From CAVOGJ01 sp963700865 (GTDB lineage Bacteria > Planctomycetota > Planctomycetia > Pirellulales > Pirellulaceae), in contig CAVOZC010000001.1 in the NCBI GenBank assembly GCA_963700865.1, positions 682,001 to 746,000 of the forward strand: a stretch of 64,000 nucleotides of DNA, in the 5' to 3' direction. Position numbers and translations under genes: made by a program. The number at the start of each line of letters is the position of its first letter. Position 1 is the stretch's first letter. Below, piece by piece: positions 12,150 through 21,795 of this stretch. A model generated the notes under the pieces. The model was not told the origin of the DNA. It did no database searches and saw nothing but the letters and a program-made list of their open reading frames with translations.

Positions 12150-13680
12150 TTACTCCGCTTGATAGCCCTGAGACACGATGCGATCGAGCCTGCTTGATAG
12201 CTCATGGGCGAGTTCCGGATGGCCGGCTGCCACGTTGGTCCTTTCACCTGGATCTGACTCCAGATTGTACAACTGGACTGCGCGCATGAATCCTCCTTCT
12301 ATGTGTTTGTCGGGTAACCAGTTGGGGAGCTTCTTATCGCTGGGCACGGGCGCAATGTACTTCCACGGGCCGCGACGGAGGCTGAGCGTGCCGACCGATT
12401 CCTCAATCAGATCCTCCCGCCCCGTCGTGACGCGGCCTGTCAACGTGCCGAGCATATCGAGACTGTCCTCCGCTTCTTTGTCGGCCAGCTCAACACCGAG
12501 CAGGCTGGCAAATGAGGCGTAGAAGTCCAACTGGGAAACGAGGGCATTGCTCTCCAAGGGCCTGACGGTCGCGGGCCACGACAAGATCATCGGTACGCGT
12601 GTGCCCGCCTCGTACGCACTGTACTTTCCACCGCGAAATGGACCACCCGGTTTGTGGTCACCCAATTTCTCGAGAGCCTGATCCTCGTAGCCATCCGTGA
12701 GCACGGGCCCGTTGTCGCTCGTGAACAGAATAATCGTGTTTTCGGCCAATCCCAACTCCTCCAGCTCCGACACGATTTCACCAGTCACCCAATCGACCTG
12801 CGCGATGGCATCGCCTCTGGGGCCCATGTTGCTCACGCCCTGAAACCTGGGCTGCGGCAAGCGGGGCACGTGAATGTCGTGAAAGGAATAGAAAAGAAAA
12901 AACGGCCTATCCCGGTTGGCGTTGATAAATTCCTTCGCCTTCGAAGTGAACACGTCGGGAAATTCCTCATCCACCCATTCGGCGGATTTCCCGCCCGCCA
13001 TGAAACCAATGCGGCTAACACCGTTGACGATGGTACCGCTGTGTTGGCGATCCGCCTGAATCCTGAGTAGATTCGGGTTTTCTAATCCCGTGGGCCGTTG
13101 CCCGACCCTTTGTTTGTAACTAACAGAGAGTGGGTCAACAGGATCAAGGCCCACCACCCGATGATCTTCCAGGTACACGGTTGGTACACGATCGCCGGTT
13201 GCCGGCAGTAGAAAGGAATAGTCGAAGCCAAGTTCCAACGGTCCAGGCTTTACGGAGCCATTCCAATCCAGATTTCCCAATCCCAGTCCCAGATGCCATT
13301 TGCCGACGACGGCGGTGCGGTAGCCTGCCCGCTTGAACAAAGACGCCATCGTCGGTGAACCAGGCAGGATCAACAGCGGTGCGTCTCCCGGCAGGATTTC
13401 GGCGCGACTTCGAAAACCATGGCGGCCGGTCAACAACGCGTACCGCGACGGGGTACACGTCGCCGCCGCGCGTATGGGCATCCGTGAAACGAATCCCGTT
13501 CCTCGCCAGTGCGTCGATTTCCGGCGTTGCCACGCCCACGGCTCCGTAGCTGCCAATATCGGCATATCCAAGATCGTCCACGTAAAGAATGACCACGTTG
13601 GGTTGGCTCCCGGCGGACGGGCAGACTGCCAGCGACAGCGCAACGGCAACATTGACCATCCAGGAAAGTACACGCTGCAT
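12150..13680 (-). CDS. Secreted type I sulfatase, one frameshift
   Basis: The start at 13680 (MQRVLSWMVN) gives a signal peptide; GGAG lies about 9 bases upstream. The sulfatase fold begins QPNVVILYVDDLGYADIG (Asp pair) and reads FTDAHT before a one-base shift near 13470. The other frame continues AAATCTPSRYALLTGR, the formylglycine motif C-T-P-S-R, then VVGKWHLGLG, FFLFYSFHDIHVPR, ILFTSDNGP and FRGGKYSAYEAGTRVP. About 510 residues when rejoined, a usual length for arylsulfatase or GalNAc-6-sulfatase-like members. It is convergent with the preceding gene, 45 bases away. Substrate is not determinable, but the family removes sulfate esters from glycans after export. Confidence 0.85.
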
Positions 13681-14178
13681 GCCTGAGAACTCCAGCAGCC
13701 TTTGCGTCACGCCTTGTCCCATCGCAGGCTCCGTTCATCGTTTGGTCATCGGGTTAACCGGAAACGCCCTATCATAGCCAAGCCTTGCGGTTTCATGGCG
13801 GCGGGAACTTGCCAACCGGATCGCCTGGCGACTTGGTCATCATGCTCACCCCGGCGGCGATGTCGATCGAAAATTCTCCGCGCCGAGGGCCACGCCAACT
13901 CCGGCCTGCGGGACACCCACCGGCGGTCCCGTCGAGTCTTCCTGCCGTCTCGCGGAAGGCGGTTTTCTGGGCCAAAAAGGCAAGCAGGCGAACAAGTTAC
14001 GACAATTCAAGAAAATTCGAGAGAAACAGTTTCCGCAACGGTCAGGGCTGGTTATACTGAGCGGGTAGTCTAGGTAAGGCTGGTGTCACCGCTTGACGCC
14101 TTCCGCCGCTAGGCTCGTCGCGGCATCCAGCAGGTTGAGTTTCGTGGTTTCCCTCTCTTATTACGGAGTGCAAGTCGA
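13681..14178. other. Intergenic, no feature recognised
   Basis: About 500 bases between the divergently oriented sulfatase and PEP-CTERM genes. Short ORFs here have no recognisable motif. It should contain the promoters of both neighbours, but no convincing -35/-10 pair was picked out by eye. Confidence 0.4.
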
Positions 14179-14862
14179 ATGATATTGAAAAAGAGTCTGA
14201 ACCTTGTCGTGGTGGCAAGCTGCTTTCTTGCCCTGTCGTCCGTGGCCCATACGGCCTCGGCCCAACTTCTCAATCCAAGCTTCGAAGCACCAGACGCGTC
14301 GGCAGGGGACGTCCCTGGAACCGCCGACTGGGGTACCTTCAACAACGTATTCACCACCCGGCAGGAAGCGCGTACCGGTCTGCAGTCGCTCAAGACCTTT
14401 GGCCCGTTTTTTCAGACGGGTGGCTCCGGTGCAGTCCAGGCACTGCCGGCGACCGCCGGTCAAGTCTGGCAGGGTGAGATCTACGCACTCAACGCGAGTT
14501 CTGATCCGATCGATAACATGGACTTTGGTGTCTACAAGATCGAGTTCCTCGATGTGAACAACGTGCTTGTCGATTGCGGAGACGGTCCAGGCTCGCCCAT
14601 CGCTGGCTGCAACGTGTACGAGTCCAACGCGATCGATGGCATCGCACCCATGGATCAGTGGCAACTGCTGGGTGTCGGCGGCGTGGCCCCCGCCGGAACA
14701 GTTTCCGCTCAGGCCGTGATCGTCAAGGTCGACTTGGATGGCGTAAATGGCGGCTCGATTTTCTGGGATGACGCGTCGTTGCGCGTGGTTCCCGAGCCGG
14801 CCTCGATCGGACTGCTCGGCCTCGGTGGACTGGCCCTGCTCTTCCGCCGTCGTCGCGCCTAA
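14179..14862 (+). CDS. PEP-CTERM secreted protein, intact
   Basis: A 227-residue protein with a signal peptide (LNLVVVASCFLALSSVAHT then ASA), a beta-sandwich body starting QLLNPSFEAPDASAGDVPG and the C-terminal signal VPEPASIGLLGLGGLALLF followed by RRRRA. The NPSFE opening resembles PEP-CTERM proteins with a carbohydrate-binding-like jelly roll. GGAG precedes ATG 14179 at a spacing of about 10. It is monocistronic: followed directly by a strong intrinsic terminator and preceded by about 450 bases without a gene. Unlike the PEP-CTERM genes left of it, the frame is uninterrupted. Confidence 0.85.
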   Translation: MILKKSLNLVVVASCFLALSSVAHTASAQLLNPSFEAPDASAGDVPGTADWGTFNNVFTTRQEARTGLQSLKTFGPFFQTGGSGAVQALPATAGQVWQGEIYALNASSDPIDNMDFGVYKIEFLDVNNVLVDCGDGPGSPIAGCNVYESNAIDGIAPMDQWQLLGVGGVAPAGTVSAQAVIVKVDLDGVNGGSIFWDDASLRVVPEPASIGLLGLGGLALLFRRRRA

Positions 14863-14892
14863 GGTAGCGACGGACCTTTGAAATTCTCTGAC

Positions 14893-14924
14893 GGGCGCTC
14901 GAAGTGATCGAGCGCCCGCTTTTT
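14893..14924 (+). terminator. Rho-independent terminator
   Basis: A perfect 10-bp stem, GGGCGCTCGA (14893-14902) and TCGAGCGCCC (14908-14917), with loop AGTGA, followed by GCTTTTT. It lies 30 bases after the stop of the PEP-CTERM gene. Confidence 0.92.
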
Positions 14925-14960
14925 ATGCGCCGCTGTGATGGCGGCGGATCGCGGAAACAG

Positions 14961-15002
14961 TCGAGTAGAGGAGGGTCGCGAAAGCGGCCCTCCTCTACTC
15001 GA
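14961..15002. repeat. Long perfect hairpin with GAAA tetraloop
   Basis: TCGAGTAGAGGAGGG (14961-14975) pairs with CCCTCCTCTACTCGA (14988-15002). Inside it a T-G wobble and CGC/GCG close a GAAA tetraloop, giving a 19-bp stem. It starts 37 bases beyond the terminator and opens the repeat field that follows. There is no T-run, so it is not a typical terminator. Confidence 0.85.
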
Positions 15003-16330
15003 GTGAGAAACAACTGCCGGCAAGCAAGGGACTCCGCATGGTTCGATGACTGCCCGAGGCGAGCGCCTACGGCTGACGACGATTGGGTGGTCCTGTGCCG
15101 GTGTGTCAGCTGCCCATCAGCGTCCATGAGCCCGCATCAACGGTTCACAAGACAACCCCTTTTGCGGCAGCGCGCGGCCGTAATCTGCGTACTTCGCTTG
15201 GCGACGGCGGCTGGCTTGTTTTCTCACCGAGGCGCGGAGCCACGGAGACCGGTTGGCAACGAGCTGGCGGCATTCGCACCCTCTGCGATCTCTGTGGCTC
15301 CGTGAGAAACAACTGCCGGCAAGCAAGGGACTCCCCATGGTTCGGTGACTGCCCGAGGCGAGCGGGCTGACGACGATTGGGTGGTCCTGTGCCGATGTGT
15401 CAGCTGCCCATCAGCGTCCATGAGCCCGCATCAACGGTTCACAAATTGCGCAGCGCTGCCGTAATCTGCGTACTTCGCTTGGCGACGGCGGCTGGCTTGT
15501 TTTCTCACAGAGGCGCGGAGCCACGGAGACCGGTTGGCAACGAGCTGGCGGCATTGGCACCCTCTGCGATCTCTGTGGCTCCGTGAGAAACAACTGCCGG
15601 CAAGCAAGGGACTCCCCATGGTTCGGTGAGAGGCGAGCGGGGACGAAACGGAAAAACGACCCCTTTTGCATCCCGTAATCTGCGTACTTCGCTTGGCGAC
15701 GGCGGCTGGCTTGTTTTCTCACAGAGGCGCGGAGCCACGGAGACCGGTTGGCAACGAGCCGGCGGCGTTGGCACCCTCTGCGATCTCTGTGGCTCCGTGA
15801 GAAACAACTGCCGGCAAGCAAGGGACTCTCCATGGTTCGGTGGAAGAAGCGGGGACGATTGGTCCATTGCTGCCGTAATCTGCGTACTTCGCTTGGCGAC
15901 GGCGGCTGGCTTGTTTTCTCACAGAGGCGCGGAGCCACAGAGACCGGTTGGCAACGAGCTGGCGGCATTGGCACCCTCTGCGATCTCTGTGGCTCCGTGA
16001 GAAACAAATGCCGGCAAGCAAGGGACTCCCCATGGTTCGGTGACTGCCCGAGGCGAGCGGGCTGACGACGATTGGGTGGTCCTGTGCCGGTGTGTCAGCT
16101 GCCCATCAGCGTCCATGAGCCCGCATCAACGGTTCACAAAACGACCCCTTTTGCGGCAGCGCGCGGCCGTAATCTGCGTACTTCGCTTGGCGACGGCGGC
16201 TGGCTTGTATTCTCACCGAGGCGCGGAGCCACGGAGACCGGTTGGCAACGAGCTGGCGGCATTCGCACCCTCTGCGATCTCTGTGGCTCCGGTGCGCCTG
16301 GCTTCGCCTGGGCGGCACCGGAGGAACAGA
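15003..16330. repeat. Field of long direct repeats, five copies of a ~165-bp module
   Basis: A module starting GTAATCTGCGTACTTCGCTT recurs at 15180, 15461, 15675, 15875 and 16169. Each copy contains an imperfect inverted repeat, CGGAGCCACGGAGA against TCTCTGTGGCTCCG, and most end at CCATGGTTCGGTG. A second module (ATTGGGTGGTCCTGTGCC to CATCAACGGTTCACAA) joins it at about 15048-15150, 15348-15445 and 16042-16140. The sequence just beyond (16340-16375) contains CTCCGTGTCCTCCGTGCC, a motif of the same style. ORFs across the field are repeat-driven and have no protein similarity that can be recognised. Confidence 0.9.
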
Positions 16331-16705
16331 GGCCACAGTGAATCTCCGTGTCCTCCGTGCCTCTGTGTTTCCAATCAGCCTGGAGCGCCAACTTCCCTGG
16401 CGAATTTGTGGTGCGGAACAAGGACACACACCGTCGCTGTTACACTGTGCCCTCGGAGTGCTTGGTGGCTAGTCACGGAGACCGGAAGGGCATGTGGCCC
16501 GATTCGTCAGCGCGGATGCCTTGCCACCGAGCCCTCAGCGCCCACGGAGAACGGGGTTTGTCGCCGACCGCACGTTCATAAGCGCTGAGGAACGCGCTGG
16601 AACACTTCGATCGTTGCCCGGCATTCCCCTGCCTCCCCGCAGCCGAGGACGGCTACGCTACCGGGGCCCTCCCCAATGTGCGGGGAGGGCGTCCTCAGCA
16701 GCACC
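16331..16705. other. Intergenic with repeat remnants and a hairpin
   Basis: No gene is seen. 16638-16661 is an inverted copy of the GTAGCGTAGCCGTCCTCGGC repeat found at 21665. A 9-bp perfect stem, GCCCTCCCC and GGGGAGGGC (about 16667-16691), lies just beyond the stop of the minus-strand gene at 16706 and could end its transcript, although no T-run follows it. Confidence 0.5.
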
Positions 16706-19700
16706 CTAGCGCTTCCGCAATACCCATCCGCAACCCAGCAACGCCCACACCAGCAGGCCCCAAGTCGCCGGCTCGGGTACGGCCGCCGCACTCCCCGCGC
16801 CTTGGAACTTGTTTCCATTCCAGACATTGAAGTCCGACACGTCGACCAAGCCATCGGCGTTAAAGTCGGCACGGCACCAGGCCGCACCACTGGAGAACTT
16901 ATTGTTATTCCAGACATTGAAGTCCGAAACATCGGCCACACCGTCCAAGTTCGCGTCGCCAGCCAGAAAGGGACGGCCTCCCGTCGCCGCCGGATTGTTG
17001 GCTCCACCCACCGCCAACCAACCGCTGGTGGCGTCGTTCAGGTCGGCCAACGTGATGGCGCTGTCGCCATTCATGTCGAAGGCCAGATCATTGCTGCTCG
17101 CGGCGATGGCGGCCACCAGTTGATCCACGTCCGCACAATCCCAGTTGCCGTCTCCGTTGAAGTCTCCTAGCCCACCGCTCGCCACCACATTCAGCAGCAA
17201 CGCATTGGCCCGGGGTAGCAGTTGCCATCCCAACCCTCCCGCCAGCGTGGGTAAGTCCAGATCCGCGAACAGACCGCTGATGCCGCCGCCTGCCGTGACA
17301 AGGGTGAACGAATCGCCCAATTGCGGCGGGTAGGCACCACCGCCCAGATCGACCAAGTCGATACTCAGCGTACCATCCAGTTGTACCGTGCCGTCGACGA
17401 GCAATTGGTCGTACTGGGCACCCGTCGAGTTATCGGTACCGCCGATTTCCAGCGTCAGCGTGTTGGCTGCGCCAAGCGCGACATTCCCCTCGAACGACAC
17501 CACGGCCGGGCTATCTCCCGGGTGGTAGCCACCTTGGAAGTTGGCCATGCCGGGACCGAAGAAGTTGCCCGCACCGCTCACCGGGCCGTTGAAATCCACG
17601 GCCCCAACTACCGTGACGGTCGAGCCGGCCGGCGTCGTCACCTGGCCATTCACATCAGCATTGGTCAGTACCAGATCAGCGTGATTCACCAAGCCGGCCC
17701 CCGTCGTGATGGTGCCGCTACTGGAGATCAGCCCCTCATTGATCACCTGTTGACCCACATTCAGGTGTTGGTTCGGACTCAGGACGAGCTGATCGCCGAA
17801 GAGTCCAGCGGGGGCCACCGCCAGATTTGCGCCTGTCATGGCGAATGTGCCGGCGTCCCAATCCAGTTTCGAGACATCGGCGATCGCCCCAACCGAGAAG
17901 GTCCCTCCGTCTAAGCGCAGGTCTGCATCCAGCGAAGTGGTTCCAGCCACTTCTAATGTCATTCCGTGATTTAGCGTGGGATTCGCGTTGAAGATGTCAC
18001 GCACGAGGCCCGTATCCAATACCCGATTGCCGCTGATTGCCAACTTACCACCGGAGAATTCAAAGCTGCTGCCCGCCGCTCGTGTGAGTGCGTTCAGCCT
18101 CAAGGTTCCCGAGGAGAGGGTTAACGTTCCACTGGGGTTGATCACGACCGAGCCCAGCGACACGTCCGCCTCACCCCCTTGGATGTTCATCGTCGCGGTG
18201 CCACCGGTTCCGCCCGCTAACGATTTCCCCGAGACGTAAAGCGATTTGCCGTCGCGAAGCGTCAGCAGCCCCCCCTCGTTCAGATTCACCGTTCCGTTCG
18301 AGCCCGGTTCCCGAGCCACGTTCACATCATCCGTTGTCATGGTTCCGCCGTCGGCGAGCGTGAGTGTCCCGATCGAACCGGAATTGCGACCAACATTGGT
18401 CGCGTCCCCCGACACCGAGAGGCTCGACCCCGCACCCGAGACCACCACCGTGCCTCGTCCGCTGCTCAAACCGGAGATGTCGAGCTGGCTCGTGAGCGTG
18501 AACAAGCCGCCATCCAGCACGCGCAAGGTGCCGGGACCGGCATCCCCAATCACAGCGGTCGAGCTCACGGAGATGCTGGAACCAGCACCTATGATCTCCA
18601 CCAGGCCATGGCTCGCGGTCCCATCATCGGCAACATAGAGACTGCTCGAATTGGTCACGGTGCCACCGTTCTCCACGCGCAGCGTCGCCGGCGCGGCTGC
18701 CGATCCCCCTAAGTTGCCCACTCGCAGACGACCGCCTCCGTGGGTCCAGGTGGCGTTGTCCACCGTCACTACGGCTCCATCCGCACCCGCGCTATCACCG
18801 ATGGCGCGAAGACCGTTGGTCGTGAGCAGCGCGGCGTTGCTGACGTCCACGGTCGCCGCACGATCTTCTCCGAAACGGCTGGTCCCGTTGACGGTCAGCG
18901 ACGAGCCAGGGCCGTCCACAAGGATCGAGGCGTCTTCATCATTCGCCACGCTACCCAAACGGAGCGGACCGGTGGTGGCCGCTCCGCTATTCGTGATATT
19001 GACATGACCGGCACCTCGATAACCGACAAACAAATCGGCTCCCGTGGCGTCCCATGACGATCCCGCTCCGTCAACGTTCACGGTGCCTGTGCTAACTCCC
19101 GCGACATCCCCAAATCCGAGAACGCCGCCGGAGGCGGTAAGTGCTCCGCCATTCTCCACGTTGACCGTGCCATTCCCCCCCGGCCCCGCACCACCAATTT
19201 CCGACCGCTTGTTGGCCGTTACCGCGGATCCCGCGCCGGTGATCGTCAGCGTACCGGTGCCGTTGTCCACTTGACCGACCAACAGATTTCCCGTGACGTT
19301 CTCCGTCGTATTCAAGTTCACCTGTGCGCCTCCGGAGACCGTCGCTGTTCCGATACCCTGGTTACCGACACTCAAAAATCCAAGATTCGCCGTCGTACCC
19401 GCGCCGTCGATCGTGGCCACACCCGACGAGCCGGCCTGATTGCCGATCACCATATGGCGGCCGAAAACCGTGGAACCTCCGTCGAGCAATAGTGAGCCAT
19501 TTCCTCGATTTGCAATGAACATTTCATCGTCGGTGCCACCGTTCCCAAAGTTGAGGCTTGAGCCGCCGGTAATCACGAGCCGATTGTCCTCCGTGTTCCC
19601 GTTCCCAAGAGAAACGAAGACGTCATTGGCAACGCTGACGCTGGAACCGTTTTGAATGGTCATCTGTCCGCGTCCAAAGCGACCTACGATCAGGTCTTGA

Positions 19701-20704
19701 AAGGCACCGTTGATGGACAGTGTTGAGTCATCGAAGACCGCGGTGCCCACACTGCCTGCGGACTCGCCCAAGATAAACTGGCCGCCCGTGCTGACCTGGC
19801 TGCCATTCACGGCGGTGAATGTCCCCGTGCCCCCGTTTCCGATCAAGACGCGATCACCCACCTCCACAATCCCGCCATCGATAGCGATCGTCCCCGTTGC
19901 CCCGGCGAGTTGTCCCGCAGTCAGGTCGCCGCCGCCAGTCGTTCTAATTTTCCCACCATTCGTCACGGTGATTTGGCCCGAGCCCGCCTCGCCAACGCGC
20001 ATATCGAAAAGGTTGGTGACGAATTCACTACCCATGCCGTCCACGTTCACCGTCCCAGTAGAACCGGCGAACTGCGCTAACAAGGCGCTCGACATGTTCG
20101 ATTTTCCTCCGCCGCTCATGTTCATGGTGCCGGTGCCATTCACGCCGATGCGACCAATGCTGAGCTGGTTGCTGGTGCCCAAGCGTGAGTTCGTGCCACT
20201 CACGTTGACCGTGCCGTTGCCGAGTGCCGTCTGCCCAAGGAAAAGACCGTAGTGGCTGACAAACGCTTCCGCTTCGACGTTCAAGGTCCCATCGGTGAGA
20301 TCACCCACCGTAATGTCCCCCACGGTGGTGTTGATGCCGGCCATCCATTGCGTGTCAAGCCCCGTGGCGGTCAGGATGCCACCGTCGACCCAGGCATTAC
20401 CACTTTCGAAGTTGCTGAGGGGGCCCCCCTCCATCCTGTAGCTGCCGCCCAGAAATCGCAGTTCGTTCGCTTGCGGGTCGCCTGAAAGGTTCAAGTCAAA
20501 GCTGTTGGCGTTGGCCCCAAAGGTCAAGTTGTCGGCCGCTATGGGCGACTGGCTGGGATCCCAATTGCCGGCGTTCTGAAAGAACGTTCCTCCGTTGCCC
20601 GTCCAATTCAGATCGGCGGCGGGCCCCGAAAGCGGGCTGATGATCAAGACGGAGGCCGCTCCCAGGCAGCGGGCCGTTTGCGAAAGCGTACGGAACAGGT
20701 TCAT
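16706..20704 (-). CDS. Giant repetitive beta-helix protein with dockerin and PEP-CTERM
   Basis: ATG 20704 (MNLFRTLSQTARCLGAASVL) is chosen over the longer ORF because GAGGAG lies 7 bases upstream and a signal peptide follows. The 1332-residue product opens with LNWTGNGGTFFQNAGNWDPS, as in autotransporter-associated repeats. It then carries more than 20 degenerate repeats of the type GTVNVDGxGS / LxVGxxGxGxxxVxNGG, predicting a long beta-helix. The end has calcium-loop repeats (DFNGDGNWDCADVDQL, DMNGDSAITLADLND, DANLDGVADVSDFNVWN, DFNADGLVDVSDFNVWN) and VPEPATWGLLVWALLGCGW then VLRKR. The frame is intact over 4 kb, unlike the similar protein at 7651-12104. Predicted to be secreted, exosortase-processed and structural or adhesive; no catalytic motif is visible. 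Confidence 0.85.
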   Translation of the reverse strand: MNLFRTLSQTARCLGAASVLIISPLSGPAADLNWTGNGGTFFQNAGNWDPSQSPIAADNLTFGANANSFDLNLSGDPQANELRFLGGSYRMEGGPLSNFESGNAWVDGGILTATGLDTQWMAGINTTVGDITVGDLTDGTLNVEAEAFVSHYGLFLGQTALGNGTVNVSGTNSRLGTSNQLSIGRIGVNGTGTMNMSGGGKSNMSSALLAQFAGSTGTVNVDGMGSEFVTNLFDMRVGEAGSGQITVTNGGKIRTTGGGDLTAGQLAGATGTIAIDGGIVEVGDRVLIGNGGTGTFTAVNGSQVSTGGQFILGESAGSVGTAVFDDSTLSINGAFQDLIVGRFGRGQMTIQNGSSVSVANDVFVSLGNGNTEDNRLVITGGSSLNFGNGGTDDEMFIANRGNGSLLLDGGSTVFGRHMVIGNQAGSSGVATIDGAGTTANLGFLSVGNQGIGTATVSGGAQVNLNTTENVTGNLLVGQVDNGTGTLTITGAGSAVTANKRSEIGGAGPGGNGTVNVENGGALTASGGVLGFGDVAGVSTGTVNVDGAGSSWDATGADLFVGYRGAGHVNITNSGAATTGPLRLGSVANDEDASILVDGPGSSLTVNGTSRFGEDRAATVDVSNAALLTTNGLRAIGDSAGADGAVVTVDNATWTHGGGRLRVGNLGGSAAAPATLRVENGGTVTNSSSLYVADDGTASHGLVEIIGAGSSISVSSTAVIGDAGPGTLRVLDGGLFTLTSQLDISGLSSGRGTVVVSGAGSSLSVSGDATNVGRNSGSIGTLTLADGGTMTTDDVNVAREPGSNGTVNLNEGGLLTLRDGKSLYVSGKSLAGGTGGTATMNIQGGEADVSLGSVVINPSGTLTLSSGTLRLNALTRAAGSSFEFSGGKLAISGNRVLDTGLVRDIFNANPTLNHGMTLEVAGTTSLDADLRLDGGTFSVGAIADVSKLDWDAGTFAMTGANLAVAPAGLFGDQLVLSPNQHLNVGQQVINEGLISSSGTITTGAGLVNHADLVLTNADVNGQVTTPAGSTVTVVGAVDFNGPVSGAGNFFGPGMANFQGGYHPGDSPAVVSFEGNVALGAANTLTLEIGGTDNSTGAQYDQLLVDGTVQLDGTLSIDLVDLGGGAYPPQLGDSFTLVTAGGGISGLFADLDLPTLAGGLGWQLLPRANALLLNVVASGGLGDFNGDGNWDCADVDQLVAAIAASSNDLAFDMNGDSAITLADLNDATSGWLAVGGANNPAATGGRPFLAGDANLDGVADVSDFNVWNNNKFSSGAAWCRADFNADGLVDVSDFNVWNGNKFQGAGSAAAVPEPATWGLLVWALLGCGWVLRKR

Positions 20705-20877
20705 TGTTGTTCTCCTCAAATCGCGGGACATGCCGCCAGAACTACGGCTTGATCCCTTATTTGGAGAACGGGAGACTTGTTACACGGAAATCTCGTAAAA
20801 TTGGCTGCGTCGTGGCTTCCGCGGCCATATATTCACTTCACAGGCGTCCTTTGCCCAAGCTGCGAGGGTAGACGAGC

Positions 20878-21696
20878 ATGCGGCAGACGCCCCCGCAGGA
20901 TCGAATGTCGCCCGACCAAACGCCACCCGCCGCCAGCCGGCTGAGCCGCATTGATACGCTGTGGAGCGTGGTCCGCCGAGCCCATGACGGGCGGCCCGAT
21001 GCGGCCACGGCGGCCCAACAGCAGTTGCTGGATCTCTACGGCGGAGCCATTCGTCGCTATCTGCTGGCCGCACTCCGCAACCGAGAGGCGGCCGACGAGC
21101 TGTTCCAGGAATTTTCGCTGAAGTTTTTGCGCGGGGATTTCAAGCAAGTCACTCCCGAGCGAGGCCGCTTTCGCGCGTTTGTGAAAACGGTCCTCTATCG
21201 CATGGTGGCGCTCCATTTTCGCGAGCAAGGTCGACGGAAGGAGCATCCCCTGCCCCACCTTCCGGAGCAGGCGTTCGCTACGGAAACGCCATCGCTCGTC
21301 TTCGAGCAGCAATTCTTCGATGCCTGGCGCGAAGACCTGTTGGCCAAAACATGGCAGGCCCTGGCGGAATACGAGGCGACCGGAGGCGGCCCTTATCACA
21401 CCGTGCTTCGGTTGCGGGTCGCGAATCCGGCACTCGACACGAAGGCGCTGGCGGAGCAAATCAGCCAGAAAATCGGCAAAGCCACGAGTTCCGGATCAGG
21501 ACGCGTATTGGTCCATCGAGCGCGTGAGAAGTTCGCTTCACTGCTGATCGACATCATCGCCGAATCGCTGGAGGACACGACGCACGAGGCCATGGAGTCG
21601 GAGCTGATTGATCTGCAGCTGATCGACTACTGTCGCGATGCGCTGGCGGCGCGCGCGGAGCTCCGTAGCGTAGCCGTCCTCGGCTGCGAGGAGTGA
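20878..21696 (+). CDS. ECF-like sigma factor of the planctomycete kinase-associated type
   Basis: A 272-residue protein with a sigma region 2-like segment at residues 40-120 (QLLDLYGGAIRRYLLAALRN, EAADELFQEFSLKFLRG, GRFRAFVKTVLYRMVALHF) and a poorly conserved region 4. GAGGG precedes ATG 20878 at about 9 bases; ATG 20905 is an alternative. It converges on the Ser/Thr kinase gene that ends 100 bases downstream. ECF factors of this kind are commonly encoded beside Ser/Thr kinases in planctomycetes, so phosphorylation-dependent control is a reasonable inference. The last residues (SVAVLGCEE) and the stop are encoded by a dispersed palindromic repeat, so the original C-terminus was probably different. 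Confidence 0.75.
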   Translation: MRQTPPQDRMSPDQTPPAASRLSRIDTLWSVVRRAHDGRPDAATAAQQQLLDLYGGAIRRYLLAALRNREAADELFQEFSLKFLRGDFKQVTPERGRFRAFVKTVLYRMVALHFREQGRRKEHPLPHLPEQAFATETPSLVFEQQFFDAWREDLLAKTWQALAEYEATGGGPYHTVLRLRVANPALDTKALAEQISQKIGKATSSGSGRVLVHRAREKFASLLIDIIAESLEDTTHEAMESELIDLQLIDYCRDALAARAELRSVAVLGCEE

Positions 21697-21701
21697 ACTC
21701 C
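21665..21701 (+). repeat. GTAG-headed palindromic repeat forming a gene end
   Basis: GTAGCGT is followed by the palindrome AGCCG-TCCT-CGGCT, then GCGA and a second palindrome GGAGT-GA-ACTCC. The first 24 bases recur exactly, inverted, at 16638-16661, and a diverged copy (GCGTCCTCGGCTGC) lies at about 24670. The TGA stop of the sigma-factor gene (21694-21696) falls inside this element. Confidence 0.8.
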
Positions 21702-21795
21702 GCTGCGGCAGCCACGATAGAACCCGCGCTGGCGGTGGAAATTCCCTGGCCATCGCCAAGCCGGCTCGGCCCAGCACGCCGCCGGGACGGCGACG

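Noticed and set aside
14904..16588. Many overlapping ORFs on both strands, up to 198 residues
   Set aside because: All lie in the direct-repeat field and share the same repeated peptides.
16667..16691. Rho-independent terminator of the giant gene
   Set aside because: The stem is perfect but no T-run follows on the minus strand, so it is only noted as a hairpin.
17321..20485. Plus-strand ORFs of 100-197 residues opposite the giant PEP-CTERM gene
   Set aside because: Antisense frames kept open by codon bias; the minus-strand protein has clear repeats, signal peptide and ribosome site.
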